Shown in pieces: positions 7,900 to 15,781 of a DNA stretch of 64,000 nucleotides. The notes below the pieces were generated by a model. That model searched no databases and was not told the origin of the DNA. It was given only the letters and a program-made list of their open reading frames with translations. Position 1 is the first letter of the stretch, and each line of letters opens with the position of its first letter. Made by a program: the position numbers and the translations under genes. The DNA is from a virus: positions 1 through 64,000 of IMG/VR virus record IMGVR_UViG_3300020171_000005, one strand, 5' to 3'.

Positions 7900-8214
7900 T
7901 CATGTTTTCTTGTAAATGGTGAAGCTGGTAAAAGCTCCAGCAGGCTTCTCAACTTTGAAACCATGTTGTGGCTGTATACCAGCAGTACCAATAACAGCTA
8001 CCTTACTGCCCATGTACATGATGGCTATATAGTTACCATCGCAGTGCTGAGATTCCTTGAACACAAGGGAGCAGCCTTTGGTAATATCTGTCCATTCAGG
8101 TTCACTGAATTCCTTGCTTATCACCACTTCGTTACCTTGTATCTCCACCTGGTACTTCACGTCTTTCTCTAGGCATATGGGTACCCTGGTTACTTCCTTG
8201 AACTTCTTTACCAT
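7900..8214 (-). CDS. Hypothetical beta-rich protein
   Basis: 104 residues with alternating hydrophobic strands (YQVEIQGNEVVISKEF, NYIAIMYMGSKVAVIGTAG). No known family. GGAGGTGACAACATC precedes the ATG. Confidence 0.6.
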   Translation of the reverse strand: MVKKFKEVTRVPICLEKDVKYQVEIQGNEVVISKEFSEPEWTDITKGCSLVFKESQHCDGNYIAIMYMGSKVAVIGTAGIQPQHGFKVEKPAGAFTSFTIYKKT

Positions 8215-8236
8215 GATGTTGTCACCTCCTCTTTAA

Positions 8237-8638
8237 TTAAAGGTCAAATAACTTTTGCAGGAATGATGAAAGGTCATTATCTTCCGAGTCACTCCATACA
8301 ACTGTATAGCCCTTTCTTACTCCACTAGAGGGCTTGGTCCATAAGCTAAACGCATCATTCACCCCAACCCAGAATAACCCTGCTAGCACCTCAGCCTTAG
8401 ATTTCATCTCAAAGGTTCTGGCGGAGTGCTCAACCGTATCAGCTATCTGGCCAAATCTAGCCTCGAGTTTGAGCTCCTCTGCCCTTCGTAAATAGGACAT
8501 GTATAGTGTATAGAGCTTCTTGAGTTCATCACTCATAGTACCAACAGTGTGGTCATTATCACCCACTTCCACATGAGGCTCGGAGTAGGTCTTTATTTCC
8601 TGGAGCTCAAGTGGTAACAGTTTTAGGAAAGTACTCAT
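8237..8638 (-). CDS. Hypothetical helical protein
   Basis: 133 residues, mostly helical in the middle (DELKKLYTLYMSYLRRAEEL and following), C-terminus SSFLQKLFDL. First gene after one of the four near-identical promoters. Function unknown. Confidence 0.6.
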   Translation of the reverse strand: MSTFLKLLPLELQEIKTYSEPHVEVGDNDHTVGTMSDELKKLYTLYMSYLRRAEELKLEARFGQIADTVEHSARTFEMKSKAEVLAGLFWVGVNDAFSLWTKPSSGVRKGYTVVWSDSEDNDLSSFLQKLFDL

Positions 8639-8689
8639 AATTAACCTCCGTTCAGACTATGTTTTAGGTACCTTCTTTAGTCTAATGTT

Positions 8690-8719
8690 ATTATATCATT
8701 TCCGATCACTTATTGTCAA
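8690..8719 (-). promoter_or_regulatory. Promoter, repeated CCACATTGACA family (copy 1)
   Basis: TTGACA (8719-8714), 18-bp spacer, TATAAT (8695-8690) on the minus strand. The -35 is embedded in CCACATTGACA and the spacer contains AAGTGATCGG, as in the copy at 12999-13028. Drives the gene starting at 8638. Confidence 0.8.
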
Positions 8720-8728
8720 TGTGGATAC

Positions 8729-9040
8729 CTACTTAATCTTTTCCCCCTTTTCCCTCCAATCACCAGGTAGATTATTGTAGAGAAACTTGGCATAGAGAGG
8801 AAGAATCTTCCCATTGACGTCGTCCGCCTCCCCACAAGCCCTCATGAAGTCATTCTTAACTACTGCTACCATAAAGGGGTCTAGATCATAGTTAGGAATG
8901 CCACCACCGTACCAGAGGACTATGTCCCTCAGGCAGAGGACTACATGAGCTGTCTCCTCAATGCTTAGATGTTCCCCTTCAGATTCTCTTCTAACCCATT
9001 CTCTAATCTCAGACTCTTTCCTAAAATCTCTCACAGGCAT
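8729..9040 (-). CDS. Hypothetical protein
   Basis: 103 residues, charged N-terminus (FRKESEIREWVRRESEGEH) then a helical core with HVVLCLRDIVLWYGGG. No known family. Leader has ATCCACATT followed by AGGAGG. Confidence 0.6.
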   Translation of the reverse strand: MPVRDFRKESEIREWVRRESEGEHLSIEETAHVVLCLRDIVLWYGGGIPNYDLDPFMVAVVKNDFMRACGEADDVNGKILPLYAKFLYNNLPGDWREKGEKIK

Positions 9041-9077
9041 ATTAACCTCCTAATGTGGATACTTACCTACACTGCCC

Positions 9078-9563
9078 CTACCCATACATTCCTGGGAAAT
9101 CTACAGAGTCCAGGTCCTGCACCTGGGAGCTGATATTACTTATAGCCTTCCTGACCTCTCCAACTTCCTCCTCCGAGTAGGGCTCAAGGAAAGTCTCCAG
9201 GCAGCCTAGAGCTCCATCGATAACTGAGAGAGCATTGCTGAGTCGGTAGGCCCTAGAAGTTGACTGCCTCCTGCTCTTTGGCCTAAAGATGACTACCTGG
9301 TAAGTAAGAGCCTTAAGGCCCTCTTCAGTGAGAGACTCACTGTCTTCCATTACTTCCCAGATCTCCTCGAAGCGTATCTCGTCTACATTATCCAAAGTGT
9401 CCTTTGCATCAGATGCCATCTGATAGCGGTTCGTGTTCTCCAGGGCAGTCCCTCCCATGTTGTCCACCCACTCCTCCATCTCATCTCTTAGGCTCTCTAT
9501 TTCAGAAAGATCCAGCCCATCCTCTACGGTGAGGGTCTCAGTAACCTGCTTGTACTTCCCCAT
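9078..9563 (-). CDS. Acidic helical hypothetical protein
   Basis: 161 residues, strongly acidic and helical; Glu/Asp-rich N-terminal 90 residues, then RPKSRRQSTSRAYRLSNA and a second acidic helical part. Possibly a DNA-mimic or protein-binding factor, but nothing specific is seen. Confidence 0.6.
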   Translation of the reverse strand: MGKYKQVTETLTVEDGLDLSEIESLRDEMEEWVDNMGGTALENTNRYQMASDAKDTLDNVDEIRFEEIWEVMEDSESLTEEGLKALTYQVVIFRPKSRRQSTSRAYRLSNALSVIDGALGCLETFLEPYSEEEVGEVRKAISNISSQVQDLDSVDFPGMYG

Positions 9564-9575
9564 AATGATACCTCC

Positions 9576-9965
9576 TTATCTGCTTTCAATTATAAGGCTA
9601 TAATCCCGGTAGTTCTTAATAAACTTCTCAAACCTTTCACCCTCATGGTGCCTGGAAATAGGATTATTTCCGAAGCCAGATACTATCTGGAGTCCACATT
9701 TTGAGCACTGCCAAAGGTCAGCATCCCAGAGGCTGGCGGGGCCGAAGTCTGCCATATCAAGGACTCCAACTCCATTCTTCTCTGGGTACATTTCCACTTG
9801 ACAGGCTGTACATACTGGTCTGTGGTAACTCCTCCCCTTGTTAACCTCCTCGAGGAACTCTTCCAGAGCAACCCTCATACAGGAAGCCTCTTCACCATCG
9901 TTGGACTTCTCCCTGAGAAAGGTCTTCAGGGCCTTCCTAGCTAATGATTTACTGACTGTAGCCAT
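9576..9965 (-). CDS. Zinc-ribbon protein
   Basis: 129 residues. Helical N-terminus (SLARKALKTFLREK), then CTAC (about 52-55) and CSKC (about 87-90) forming a probable zinc ribbon. Followed by a basic C-terminus. Conserved AAGGAGGTAACAT leader. Function unknown. Confidence 0.65.
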   Translation of the reverse strand: MATVSKSLARKALKTFLREKSNDGEEASCMRVALEEFLEEVNKGRSYHRPVCTACQVEMYPEKNGVGVLDMADFGPASLWDADLWQCSKCGLQIVSGFGNNPISRHHEGERFEKFIKNYRDYSLIIESR

Positions 9966-9977
9966 TATGTTACCTCC

Positions 9978-11153
9978 TTATGTTATTTCATTACCACCTA
10001 CTGGGAATAGTCTCTCCAGAGCTTCTTTAACCTCACCTTTTATGGTATATATTTGATTCCTGTGGGCAGTAGATACAGTCAACATCCTTCGGGCTATTTC
10101 ATCATCGTGTGGAAGTTGGCTTGACTTAGCTGATACAACACAGACGAACTTGCGGTTTATATGGACTCTGAGGTCATTGGATATTACCACCTCGTCCCCA
10201 CCACCTTTCTTCCTCCATCCATCGCGGTTCTCCTCAAACCCCAACCTTAATGCAACGTCCCTTCTTAGATTCTCGGCCCTCTGGCCCACTTCTATGTGGA
10301 ACCTTCGGAACAACTCTCCCAGAGTTACATTAAAGGCATTACCATGTTGAGGGTGCTCTTTGAGGATGTTTATTGTGGCAAAGTATCTAGAAAGAACCAG
10401 TAGGAGGTCAGGGTCGAAATTGGGGGTTGCCTTGAAGCTGGAACTCCATAACTCTCTAAGGGTTACCTCTTGGACTAACCTACCAGTATCATGCTCCCAC
10501 TTGAGGACTCCAGTAGCTGTAAGCTTGGAAGAGAGGAACCTGGCATAATCCACTATAAGAAGCTCCTGAGGTGTGTCGTCCCTGGAAGTAGACTGAGTTC
10601 TATCAACGAGGTTACTAACCAACCAGTATGGAATAGAGATCTCAGAGAGGGCATTTACATAGTTTAGGTGGTGGACGTAATAACACTCTCCCCTTTTAAT
10701 CAGACAGTATCGAGTCTCAAGAAGCCAATGACTGACACCGGGTAGGTCCTTAGACTCTTTGAACTCTCCATTGGAAAGGAGGACCACAGTGTTGGACACA
10801 CTTTTCCCCCTTGACCTCCCCCTCCAGTCACCCATTATCCTATGGAATACTAGGTCCTCAGTGGACCCAACAACCTTAATATGAATGTCCTGGGGTTCAG
10901 CTTGGAGCTTCCTAACCTTATCGACCATACCAGGGCCAGCATGCCGACGAACAAGAGAGGGGACACACGTCCCCCCAGTTGTCCTTGTTGACCTCCCCCC
11001 CTCTCCCCCAAATCTCCACCTGACCTGCTCTACCTGTTGTTGGTCGAGATTCCACCTACCACCGGTCCCCACCTGGCCATATCTTGAGCGTAGGAACCTC
11101 CTAATATCCTTGGGGTCAACTCCCAGCTCAGAAGCCAGTATCGACACCCTCAT
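9978..11153 (-). CDS. Large HTH-domain protein, unknown C-terminal part
   Basis: 391 residues, the longest product of unknown function in the leftward block. The first 50 residues are the recurrent HTH-like domain (VSILASELGVDPKDIRRFLR and GGRWNLDQQQVEQVRW). After a basic Gly/Arg/Thr linker comes a region of over 250 residues with no recognised motif, containing IHIKVVGSTEDLVFHRIMGD and VVISNDLRVHINRKFVCVVS. DNA-binding regulator or replication accessory is possible. Ends at 9978 with the conserved TAACATAAGGAGG element at the next gene. Confidence 0.6.
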   Translation of the reverse strand: MRVSILASELGVDPKDIRRFLRSRYGQVGTGGRWNLDQQQVEQVRWRFGGEGGRSTRTTGGTCVPSLVRRHAGPGMVDKVRKLQAEPQDIHIKVVGSTEDLVFHRIMGDWRGRSRGKSVSNTVVLLSNGEFKESKDLPGVSHWLLETRYCLIKRGECYYVHHLNYVNALSEISIPYWLVSNLVDRTQSTSRDDTPQELLIVDYARFLSSKLTATGVLKWEHDTGRLVQEVTLRELWSSSFKATPNFDPDLLLVLSRYFATINILKEHPQHGNAFNVTLGELFRRFHIEVGQRAENLRRDVALRLGFEENRDGWRKKGGGDEVVISNDLRVHINRKFVCVVSAKSSQLPHDDEIARRMLTVSTAHRNQIYTIKGEVKEALERLFPVGGNEIT

Positions 11154-11156
11154 GTT

Positions 11157-11390
11157 TTACCCCCCAGCCATAGGAGCAAACCGGACGAGTTCTACTTCCT
11201 CCTGATGGTAATTATGGAGACCGGCTAGGAGCTCATCCCAGGAATGTATTACTTCCCCATTCGGAAGGACAGTAACCATCTTCTCGAAGTCAAGTTCACG
11301 GGCTTCCTCTACCTCAAGGGTAGCAATGTTGTCCCCATACTCCGGAAGGAGTTCCCTGATCCGTAGCCTCTTAACCTGAATCTCTGTCAT
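11157..11390 (-). CDS. Hypothetical protein
   Basis: 77 residues, KRLRIRELLPEYGDNIATLE then an acidic region. First gene after a promoter at 11427-11455 and only 3 bases upstream of the large HTH protein, so probably co-transcribed. Confidence 0.6.
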   Translation of the reverse strand: MTEIQVKRLRIRELLPEYGDNIATLEVEEARELDFEKMVTVLPNGEVIHSWDELLAGLHNYHQEEVELVRFAPMAGG

Positions 11391-11426
11391 TGGATTTATC
11401 CCCCTTATGTTATTTAATCTAGTGCT

Positions 11427-11455
11427 ATTATATCACAAAGATTCCGAATAGTCAA
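11427..11455 (-). promoter_or_regulatory. Sigma70-type promoter
   Basis: TTGACT (11455-11450), 17-bp spacer, TATAAT (11432-11427) on the minus strand; start site near 11420, 30 bases before the ATG at 11390. Confidence 0.75.
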
Positions 11456-11468
11456 AGAGGTTTCACCA

Positions 11469-11705
11469 TCATGTTAATGTGGGTTTATCATCATGTTGAG
11501 CATTGTGTGGTACTGTTTCCCTGTAGGCCTTTTCTGCTAGGTGCAAAGCTTCTAGGTACTCTTGTTCTGGCCTTCTTGTAAGGCTAAGATAAAACCTCCT
11601 AGCTTCTTCCCAAGCCTTAACAGTGGCTCTTTCGTAGACCTCTTCGGCTTCGCTTGCTGCTCGGCTATAAGCTTTCCTAGCTGCTTTTCCTTTTACCTCT
11701 TGCAC
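11469..11705 (-). CDS. Small coiled-coil protein
   Basis: 78 residues, charged amphipathic helix with Ala/Glu/Arg repeats, similar in style to the protein at 6369-6557. Starts after CTAAGGAGGTAGAAGGTGC. Function unknown. Confidence 0.55.
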   Translation of the reverse strand: MQEVKGKAARKAYSRAASEAEEVYERATVKAWEEARRFYLSLTRRPEQEYLEALHLAEKAYRETVPHNAQHDDKPTLT

Positions 11706-11733
11706 CTTCTACCTCCTTAGGTTAATTTAGACA

Positions 11734-11823
11734 ATCCCAGGTCAATAATAAGGTAGGTGGAATATGATAGATGTAGATTACCATTAGATTGAAATTCAAG
11801 GCAGCCTATTATTGACCTGGGAT
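11734..11823. repeat. Perfect 17-bp inverted repeat, intergenic
   Basis: Arms ATCCCAGGTCAATAATA (11734-11750) and TATTATTGACCTGGGAT (11807-11823), no mismatch, 56-nt loop. TTAATTTAGAC flanks both sides as a direct repeat (from about 11722 and 11828). It occupies the 160-base gap between two small genes and is not a typical terminator because no U-run follows. Confidence 0.75.
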
Positions 11824-11867
11824 CATTTAATTTAGACCTGGACAAAAGTACACCCCCATTCAATATG

Positions 11868-12185
11868 TTATAGATGGGGACGCTTGAGGTATTGATGATC
11901 ACTGGCTAGAGTTTTCCACCTCTCAAGGACTACCACATCACCCACTATAATGTCACCAACACCAGGATACTTCGCCCAGTACATCAAGGTAGCTTTGGAG
12001 TTCTTCCCCCTGTCCTTAAGTTTGCCCTCTTCATCGAGAATAATAGTCACTGCTTTACCGTCTAGTGTACCATGGACGAACTCTACCCAGCCACCAACAA
12101 TCTTCTGGGCCTCCTCTAATGTAGGTCTGTGGTCCAGTTCCTCAGTGGTTCCGTCTACCTTTAGGACATAAGCTCTATTGGGCAT
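11868..12185 (-). CDS. Hypothetical protein
   Basis: 105 residues, beta-like N-terminus (AYVLKVDGTTEELDHRPTLE) suggesting a small sandwich. Leader is AACATAAGGAGGTAATCCAC directly before the ATG, combining both recurrent leader elements. Function unknown. Confidence 0.6.
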   Translation of the reverse strand: MPNRAYVLKVDGTTEELDHRPTLEEAQKIVGGWVEFVHGTLDGKAVTIILDEEGKLKDRGKNSKATLMYWAKYPGVGDIIVGDVVVLERWKTLASDHQYLKRPHL

Positions 12186-12190
12186 GTGGA

Positions 12191-12400
12191 TTACCTCCTT
12201 ATGTTACCCCCTCTTTTCTCGAGCTCAACTCTAGCCTCAACAACCTCTTCATGAAAACCATCATGACAAGGTACCCAGCTCTCAAGAGCCTCAATCTCCT
12301 CCAATGTAAATGAGAAAACAGCCTCTGGGACCCATTCTGTATAGCCGGCAAAGTCATTTACATAATGGCGGACTTTCCTATGCCGAATTTCTGCTGTCAT
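12191..12400 (-). CDS. Hypothetical protein
   Basis: 69 residues, RKVRHYVNDFAGYTEWVPEA then an acidic helix. Overlaps the upstream gene by 4 bases (coupled). Confidence 0.6.
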   Translation of the reverse strand: MTAEIRHRKVRHYVNDFAGYTEWVPEAVFSFTLEEIEALESWVPCHDGFHEEVVEARVELEKRGGNIRR

Positions 12401-12684
12401 CTGTCTCTCCTTATTAACATCTTAGCCCGGGGAGCACAGGATTGAAGCTCCATATAAGAGTTAGTCATCTTGACAAAGGCCTTGAATACCTCTAGGTCGA
12501 GCTCCTTCCTAAGGGTCTTCTGAACCAAATTCCTGACATACATCAACCTATCTTGTGGGAAAGTTGGCATCTTGTCAGCAAGCTTCCGGGCCTCCTCGTG
12601 GGTCTCTTCTCTGATGAGTAACCTATCGGCCTTCGTACCTTCAGCTTGTAATTGGATCATATGTGGTGGAGTTTTCTTGCCCAA
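12397..12684 (-). CDS. Hypothetical protein
   Basis: 95 residues, helical, with one Cys and a basic C-terminus (APRAKMLIRRDR). Preceded by the AACATAAGGAGG leader. Function unknown. Confidence 0.6.
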   Translation of the reverse strand: MGKKTPPHMIQLQAEGTKADRLLIREETHEEARKLADKMPTFPQDRLMYVRNLVQKTLRKELDLEVFKAFVKMTNSYMELQSCAPRAKMLIRRDR

Positions 12685-12702
12685 GGTTATAACCTCCTTA
12701 TG

Positions 12703-12963
12703 TTAGTGGCTAAAGCCTATTGCGAGGCCCAAGTCCACTAGGTCCTCATAAGTTATCTGCATGATCTGGTCATAAGGTACCTGAGCTACTACCTTAGCAT
12801 TCTCCCAATGAGCCGAAGCATGAGGCATGGGGGCACCCAACTGAACTCTACAGAACACCTGCCAGTGGGGATATTCCTCTGAGTCGAAGTCCTCCAGGTC
12901 ATCGGGTACCTTCATGCCAGCTTCTTTTGCTGCTGGGGCTATCATCTCAGGGAAGGCTAGCAT
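12703..12963 (-). CDS. Hypothetical protein
   Basis: 86 residues, acidic (DDLEDFDSEEYPHWQVFCRV). First gene after the promoter at 12999-13028. No recognised domain. Confidence 0.6.
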   Translation of the reverse strand: MLAFPEMIAPAAKEAGMKVPDDLEDFDSEEYPHWQVFCRVQLGAPMPHASAHWENAKVVAQVPYDQIMQITYEDLVDLGLAIGFSH

Positions 12964-12998
12964 TTTGGTTCCTCCTTTCTCTATTCAATTCTAAGTCC

Positions 12999-13028
12999 AT
13001 TATATCATTCCCGATCACTTCCTGTCAA
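12999..13028 (-). promoter_or_regulatory. Promoter, repeated CCACATTGACA family (copy 2)
   Basis: TTGACA (13028-13023), 18-bp spacer with GGAAGTGATCGGG, TATAAT (13004-12999) on the minus strand. Confidence 0.8.
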
Positions 13029-13033
13029 TGTGG

Positions 13034-13234
13034 CTACTCATCCTGGCCCTCTTTCTGCCTCTGGATAAAATCCGCTTGGGCAGAAGCGTACTCCACCTTT
13101 ATGTTTTTTGGAATGGATTCAAGAGGAATGAGGTTGACTATCGTCTTTCTCCCTCCACATCCTGGGCAACCTTTAGGGCCTCTTCCCTTACATTCTGGGC
13201 AGAATGACCATTGGTAGACCATTATCTCATCCAT
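13034..13234 (-). CDS. Zinc-finger protein, DnaJ-type Cys repeats
   Basis: 66 residues from the ATG at 13234, preceded by AAGGAGGAG. Contains CPECKGRGPKGCPGCGG, a CxxCxGxG-type double knuckle as in the zinc domain of DnaJ. Overlaps the upstream gene by 8 bases. The longer frame upstream of 13234 is not used. Confidence 0.65.
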   Translation of the reverse strand: MDEIMVYQWSFCPECKGRGPKGCPGCGGRKTIVNLIPLESIPKNIKVEYASAQADFIQRQKEGQDE

Positions 13235-13427
13235 TACTATACTCCTCCTTAGGTTTATACAACCCTTTCCCAGGTCCACTTCCATCATCCCCAAAAGCCT
13301 CAAGGGGAGGTACCCAGTTGTTCTGGCAGGTCTCATTAGCAATGTGTTCTAGGATTTGGTCACAGATCTCTTCAGGAGCCTCTCCTTCAAACCTGTATCC
13401 ACATAATGGGCAGAAGTCCTTAAACAT
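13227..13427 (-). CDS. Small zinc-knuckle protein
   Basis: 66 residues starting MFKDFCPLCGYRFEG; CPLC at 6-9 may pair with C22 and C34. Preceded by TAACATAAGGGGG. Function unknown. Confidence 0.6.
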   Translation of the reverse strand: MFKDFCPLCGYRFEGEAPEEICDQILEHIANETCQNNWVPPLEAFGDDGSGPGKGLYKPKEEYSNG

Positions 13428-13460
13428 CTTCCTGACCCCCTTATGTTATTCCTTAGGTTA

Positions 13461-13652
13461 TTATAACCCTTTGGTTATGACTCGATACAACCTCCGGTGC
13501 CCAGCTTTCCTAACCCACTTCCCCCACCATTCCATTGCTTTGGACTGTTCTAGTAACTCCAGGTCTACCATATCTAGGTCGTTCTGGGCTTCTATTGCGG
13601 CAGCATCCATATCTGCCTTTTGTTGTTCTGGGTCTTTCTTCTCGTAGGGCAT
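13461..13652 (-). CDS. Small charged protein
   Basis: 63 residues, helical; acidic start, basic end (WVRKAGHRRLYRVITKGL). AACATAAGGAGGTAAATCC leader. Function unknown. Confidence 0.55.
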   Translation of the reverse strand: MPYEKKDPEQQKADMDAAAIEAQNDLDMVDLELLEQSKAMEWWGKWVRKAGHRRLYRVITKGL

Positions 13653-13671
13653 TTGGATTTACCTCCTTATG

Positions 13672-13866
13672 TTATTCCAATTTCTTGAGGGTATCGTACA
13701 GGTTTAGCCCCAGGACTTTTGGGTCCTCCATCTCTTTAGCAAACTTCTCAGCGTCTGCCTTGTAATGGAAGAGTCTACCAAACCTGCCGAGGTCCACCAT
13801 TACCTCCCAACACCCTTCATCCTGGTTCTTCCTCACCAATATCTTGGGTTCAACACTAGCCCACAT
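13672..13866 (-). CDS. Hypothetical protein
   Basis: 64 residues; CWEVMVDLGRFGRLFHYKAD followed by DAEKFAKEMED, a pattern like small sequence-reading or integrase N-terminal-type beta domains, but too short to assign. Confidence 0.55.
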   Translation of the reverse strand: MWASVEPKILVRKNQDEGCWEVMVDLGRFGRLFHYKADAEKFAKEMEDPKVLGLNLYDTLKKLE

Positions 13867-13898
13867 ACCCTACCTCCCTATGTAATTATTTACCTCCT

Positions 13899-14132
13899 CT
13901 AGTCTTCGTCGGTCCACCCCTCAACTGGTTTCTTGAGCTCAGTGAGAAGCTCCATATCACTTTCTACCCTGTCTGCATTCACCTCCTCGATGGTCATCAT
14001 CGTATGAACAGTAGAGTACTCGTATCCACATTCTATACAGTACCCCGAAACATCATCATGGTCTACTGAGCGCTCGAGTGACTCTACTGATCCACATCTT
14101 GGGCAATCTACCGTTTCTGAATAACCGCTCAT
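13899..14132 (-). CDS. Zinc-ribbon protein
   Basis: 77 residues; CPRCGS (10-15) and CIECGY (about 32-37) form a complete four-cysteine zinc ribbon, followed by an acidic helix. Probably nucleic-acid or protein binding. Confidence 0.65.
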   Translation of the reverse strand: MSGYSETVDCPRCGSVESLERSVDHDDVSGYCIECGYEYSTVHTMMTIEEVNADRVESDMELLTELKKPVEGWTDED

Positions 14133-14145
14133 TATGTTTACCTCC

Positions 14146-14331
14146 TTATAAGCTTAATAGGTCCTCTTCAAGCTGTTTGAAGCTCTGGGTTAGGGTGTCA
14201 AGGTCCTCTGAAATGTGCCTGAGGTCAGTAGCTATGGTATCTAGCTTGTCCTCATTAGTGGGCTCACCCAAGAGCTTGTAGAGAGCATCTCTAAACAGCT
14301 TCTCTTCGGGGGACATCTCCATCTCATCCAC
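14146..14331 (-). CDS. Small coiled-coil protein
   Basis: 61 residues; residues 28-61 form a heptad-like helix (IATDLRHISEDLDTLTQSFK). Unknown function. Confidence 0.55.
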   Translation of the reverse strand: MDEMEMSPEEKLFRDALYKLLGEPTNEDKLDTIATDLRHISEDLDTLTQSFKQLEEDLLSL

Positions 14332-14347
14332 CTCCTTATGTTATTCC

Positions 14348-14542
14348 TTAGGCCTGTATTATCTTAAAGTTGGGCTTGAACCTTAAGAAGGCCACTCCAT
14401 TGATGCAGACCCAAATCCTACCGTCCGTGGCAATTTGGATGCCAAGGGCACCCTCCATATAGCCAGGTGTTCGTAGTAGACCCACTGGCCAATTCTCGAT
14501 GGAAATAAGCCCTTTCTGGGTAGTTTCCTTGAGTTCCTTCAT
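14348..14542 (-). CDS. Hypothetical protein
   Basis: 64 residues from the ATG at 14542 (preceded by AAAGGGG). The longer frame would start inside the promoter at 14574-14603, so it is rejected. Beta-like: GIQIATDGRIWVCINGVAF. Confidence 0.6.
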   Translation of the reverse strand: MKELKETTQKGLISIENWPVGLLRTPGYMEGALGIQIATDGRIWVCINGVAFLRFKPNFKIIQA

Positions 14543-14573
14543 CCAGTTACCCCTTTCTATATCTCTCACTAAC

Positions 14574-14603
14574 ATTATAGCTAATGAAGTCACTTCCTGT
14601 CAA
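14574..14603 (-). promoter_or_regulatory. Promoter, repeated CCACATTGACA family (copy 3)
   Basis: TTGACA (14603-14598), 18-bp spacer beginning GGAAGTGAC, TATAAT (14579-14574) on the minus strand. Confidence 0.8.
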
Positions 14604-14617
14604 TGTGGAAGCCTACC

Positions 14618-14815
14618 TTAGAAATCCTGGCCCTGCTCCCTCTTTGTGGCACAGCTATCGCAGTAGCCGTAACTTGGAAGGATCTTAACAATTCTTCCAC
14701 ATCCTTGACACTTCTTCCTAACCGAGCGCTTCTGGACGTCTCGGTAGAACTCGATGTCATCCTCATCCTGGATGTCATAGGTACCGAAGTTATCGTCTAC
14801 ATAACTCCTATTCAC
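14618..14815 (-). CDS. Small zinc-ribbon protein
   Basis: 65 residues; acidic N-terminus, then CQGCG and CDSC spaced by about 15 residues, a four-cysteine zinc ribbon. Preferred over an overlapping frame because of the Cys pairs and its own leader. Confidence 0.6.
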   Translation of the reverse strand: MNRSYVDDNFGTYDIQDEDDIEFYRDVQKRSVRKKCQGCGRIVKILPSYGYCDSCATKREQGQDF

Positions 14816-14848
14816 GTTAGTCCACCCCCTTTTCCTAGGATTTACAAC

Positions 14849-15196
14849 CTAGTGGCTGTGTTCCGTAAACTGGTCAATGAAGTTAAGAGCTCTAGCCATC
14901 TCTTCAGCAGTACACCCTAGACCTACTAGCCTATTCCGGTACCCTGCTATGAAGTCCACAAAGAGTGAAAGGCTACCGTCGTAACGGAGTTGATGAACCT
15001 CTTCGGCCAACTTCTCTTCATCTTCGGTCATTCGTTTCCGGATCATATCCTCGAGCTTACCTTTTCCCCATTCCTCCTCCACTTCTTCATCGGTAAGGTC
15101 GAGGATATACCAACTGCCCCACTTACCCTCGGAGATAAACTTGCAGAATTGGTCTCGAAGGGCTGCAGCCGGTATCTGTCCCATACTTTCTTCCAT
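14849..15196 (-). CDS. Hypothetical helical protein
   Basis: 115 residues from the ATG at 15196, which sits 8 bases after AGGAGG; the GTG at 15205 is too close to it. Acidic helical protein with KWGSWYILDLTDEEVEEEWG. No known family. Confidence 0.6.
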   Translation of the reverse strand: MEESMGQIPAAALRDQFCKFISEGKWGSWYILDLTDEEVEEEWGKGKLEDMIRKRMTEDEEKLAEEVHQLRYDGSLSLFVDFIAGYRNRLVGLGCTAEEMARALNFIDQFTEHSH

Positions 15197-15231
15197 CTCT
15201 CTCACCTCCTGTAACTGTTAGCCCACCTCCC

Positions 15232-15402
15232 CTAATTCACCTTGGATAGGATCTTCAGGGTAATAGCTAGTGTGGCTATCTCTGAACCCAAGGTTTCTAT
15301 CCTATCCCAATCCATCTTCCCAATAGTCTCAATTAGCTCATCCGTAGAGTCAATAATCCCTTGGAAAGCCTGTTTCATACCCTCTTCTCTGTCTTCTGCC
15401 AT
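15232..15402 (-). CDS. Small acidic helical protein
   Basis: 56 residues beginning MAEDREEGMKQAFQ and ending LKILSKVN. Preceded by GGGAGGAAC and by a family promoter 43 bases upstream. Reads as one amphipathic helix. Function unknown. Confidence 0.65.
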   Translation of the reverse strand: MAEDREEGMKQAFQGIIDSTDELIETIGKMDWDRIETLGSEIATLAITLKILSKVN

Positions 15403-15444
15403 AATGTAGTTCCTCCCAATGTGGCTATTTCTATCTTATACCTA

Positions 15445-15474
15445 ATTATAGCTAATTCGGTCGTCTCCTGTCAA
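15445..15474 (-). promoter_or_regulatory. Promoter, repeated CCACATTGACA family (copy 4)
   Basis: TTGACA (15474-15469), 18-bp spacer beginning GGAGACGACC, TATAAT (15450-15445) on the minus strand. Confidence 0.8.
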
Positions 15475-15488
15475 TGTGGCTACATGAC

Positions 15489-15698
15489 CTAAGGTGACCC
15501 CGCATTGGTTCCTGGCGGATAATCAGGCCCATTATAGGGCTCCTCATCACTGGGAACCACAAATACTTCGGTATGGCGGTCCCATAATCCTGTTTGAAGG
15601 GCGAAATGAGCCAGCTTATGGCCCATTTCCTCCAGCTCCTTGGTGGTATGGGTCGCCGACTTTACAATGATTGTAATCTTCCCTTTCAGGTTCTCCAT
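15489..15698 (-). CDS. Hypothetical protein
   Basis: 69 residues; KGKITIIVKSATHTTKELEE, HFALQTGLWDRHTEVFVVPS, Pro-rich end. Small alpha/beta pattern, no family recognised. GGGAGGAGAAT leader. Confidence 0.6.
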   Translation of the reverse strand: MENLKGKITIIVKSATHTTKELEEMGHKLAHFALQTGLWDRHTEVFVVPSDEEPYNGPDYPPGTNAGSP

Positions 15699-15781
15699 AT
15701 TCTCCCCTCCTGTGGCTATTTAGCCACCTACAATTATTATATATATCGCTAGGCTATCTTCCGTTCCCCATCCTGTCCTCT

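Noticed and set aside
11717-11902. 61-residue minus-strand frame over the 17-bp inverted repeat
   Set aside because: Coding would be dictated by the palindrome, the start lies inside the upstream gene and no SD is present.
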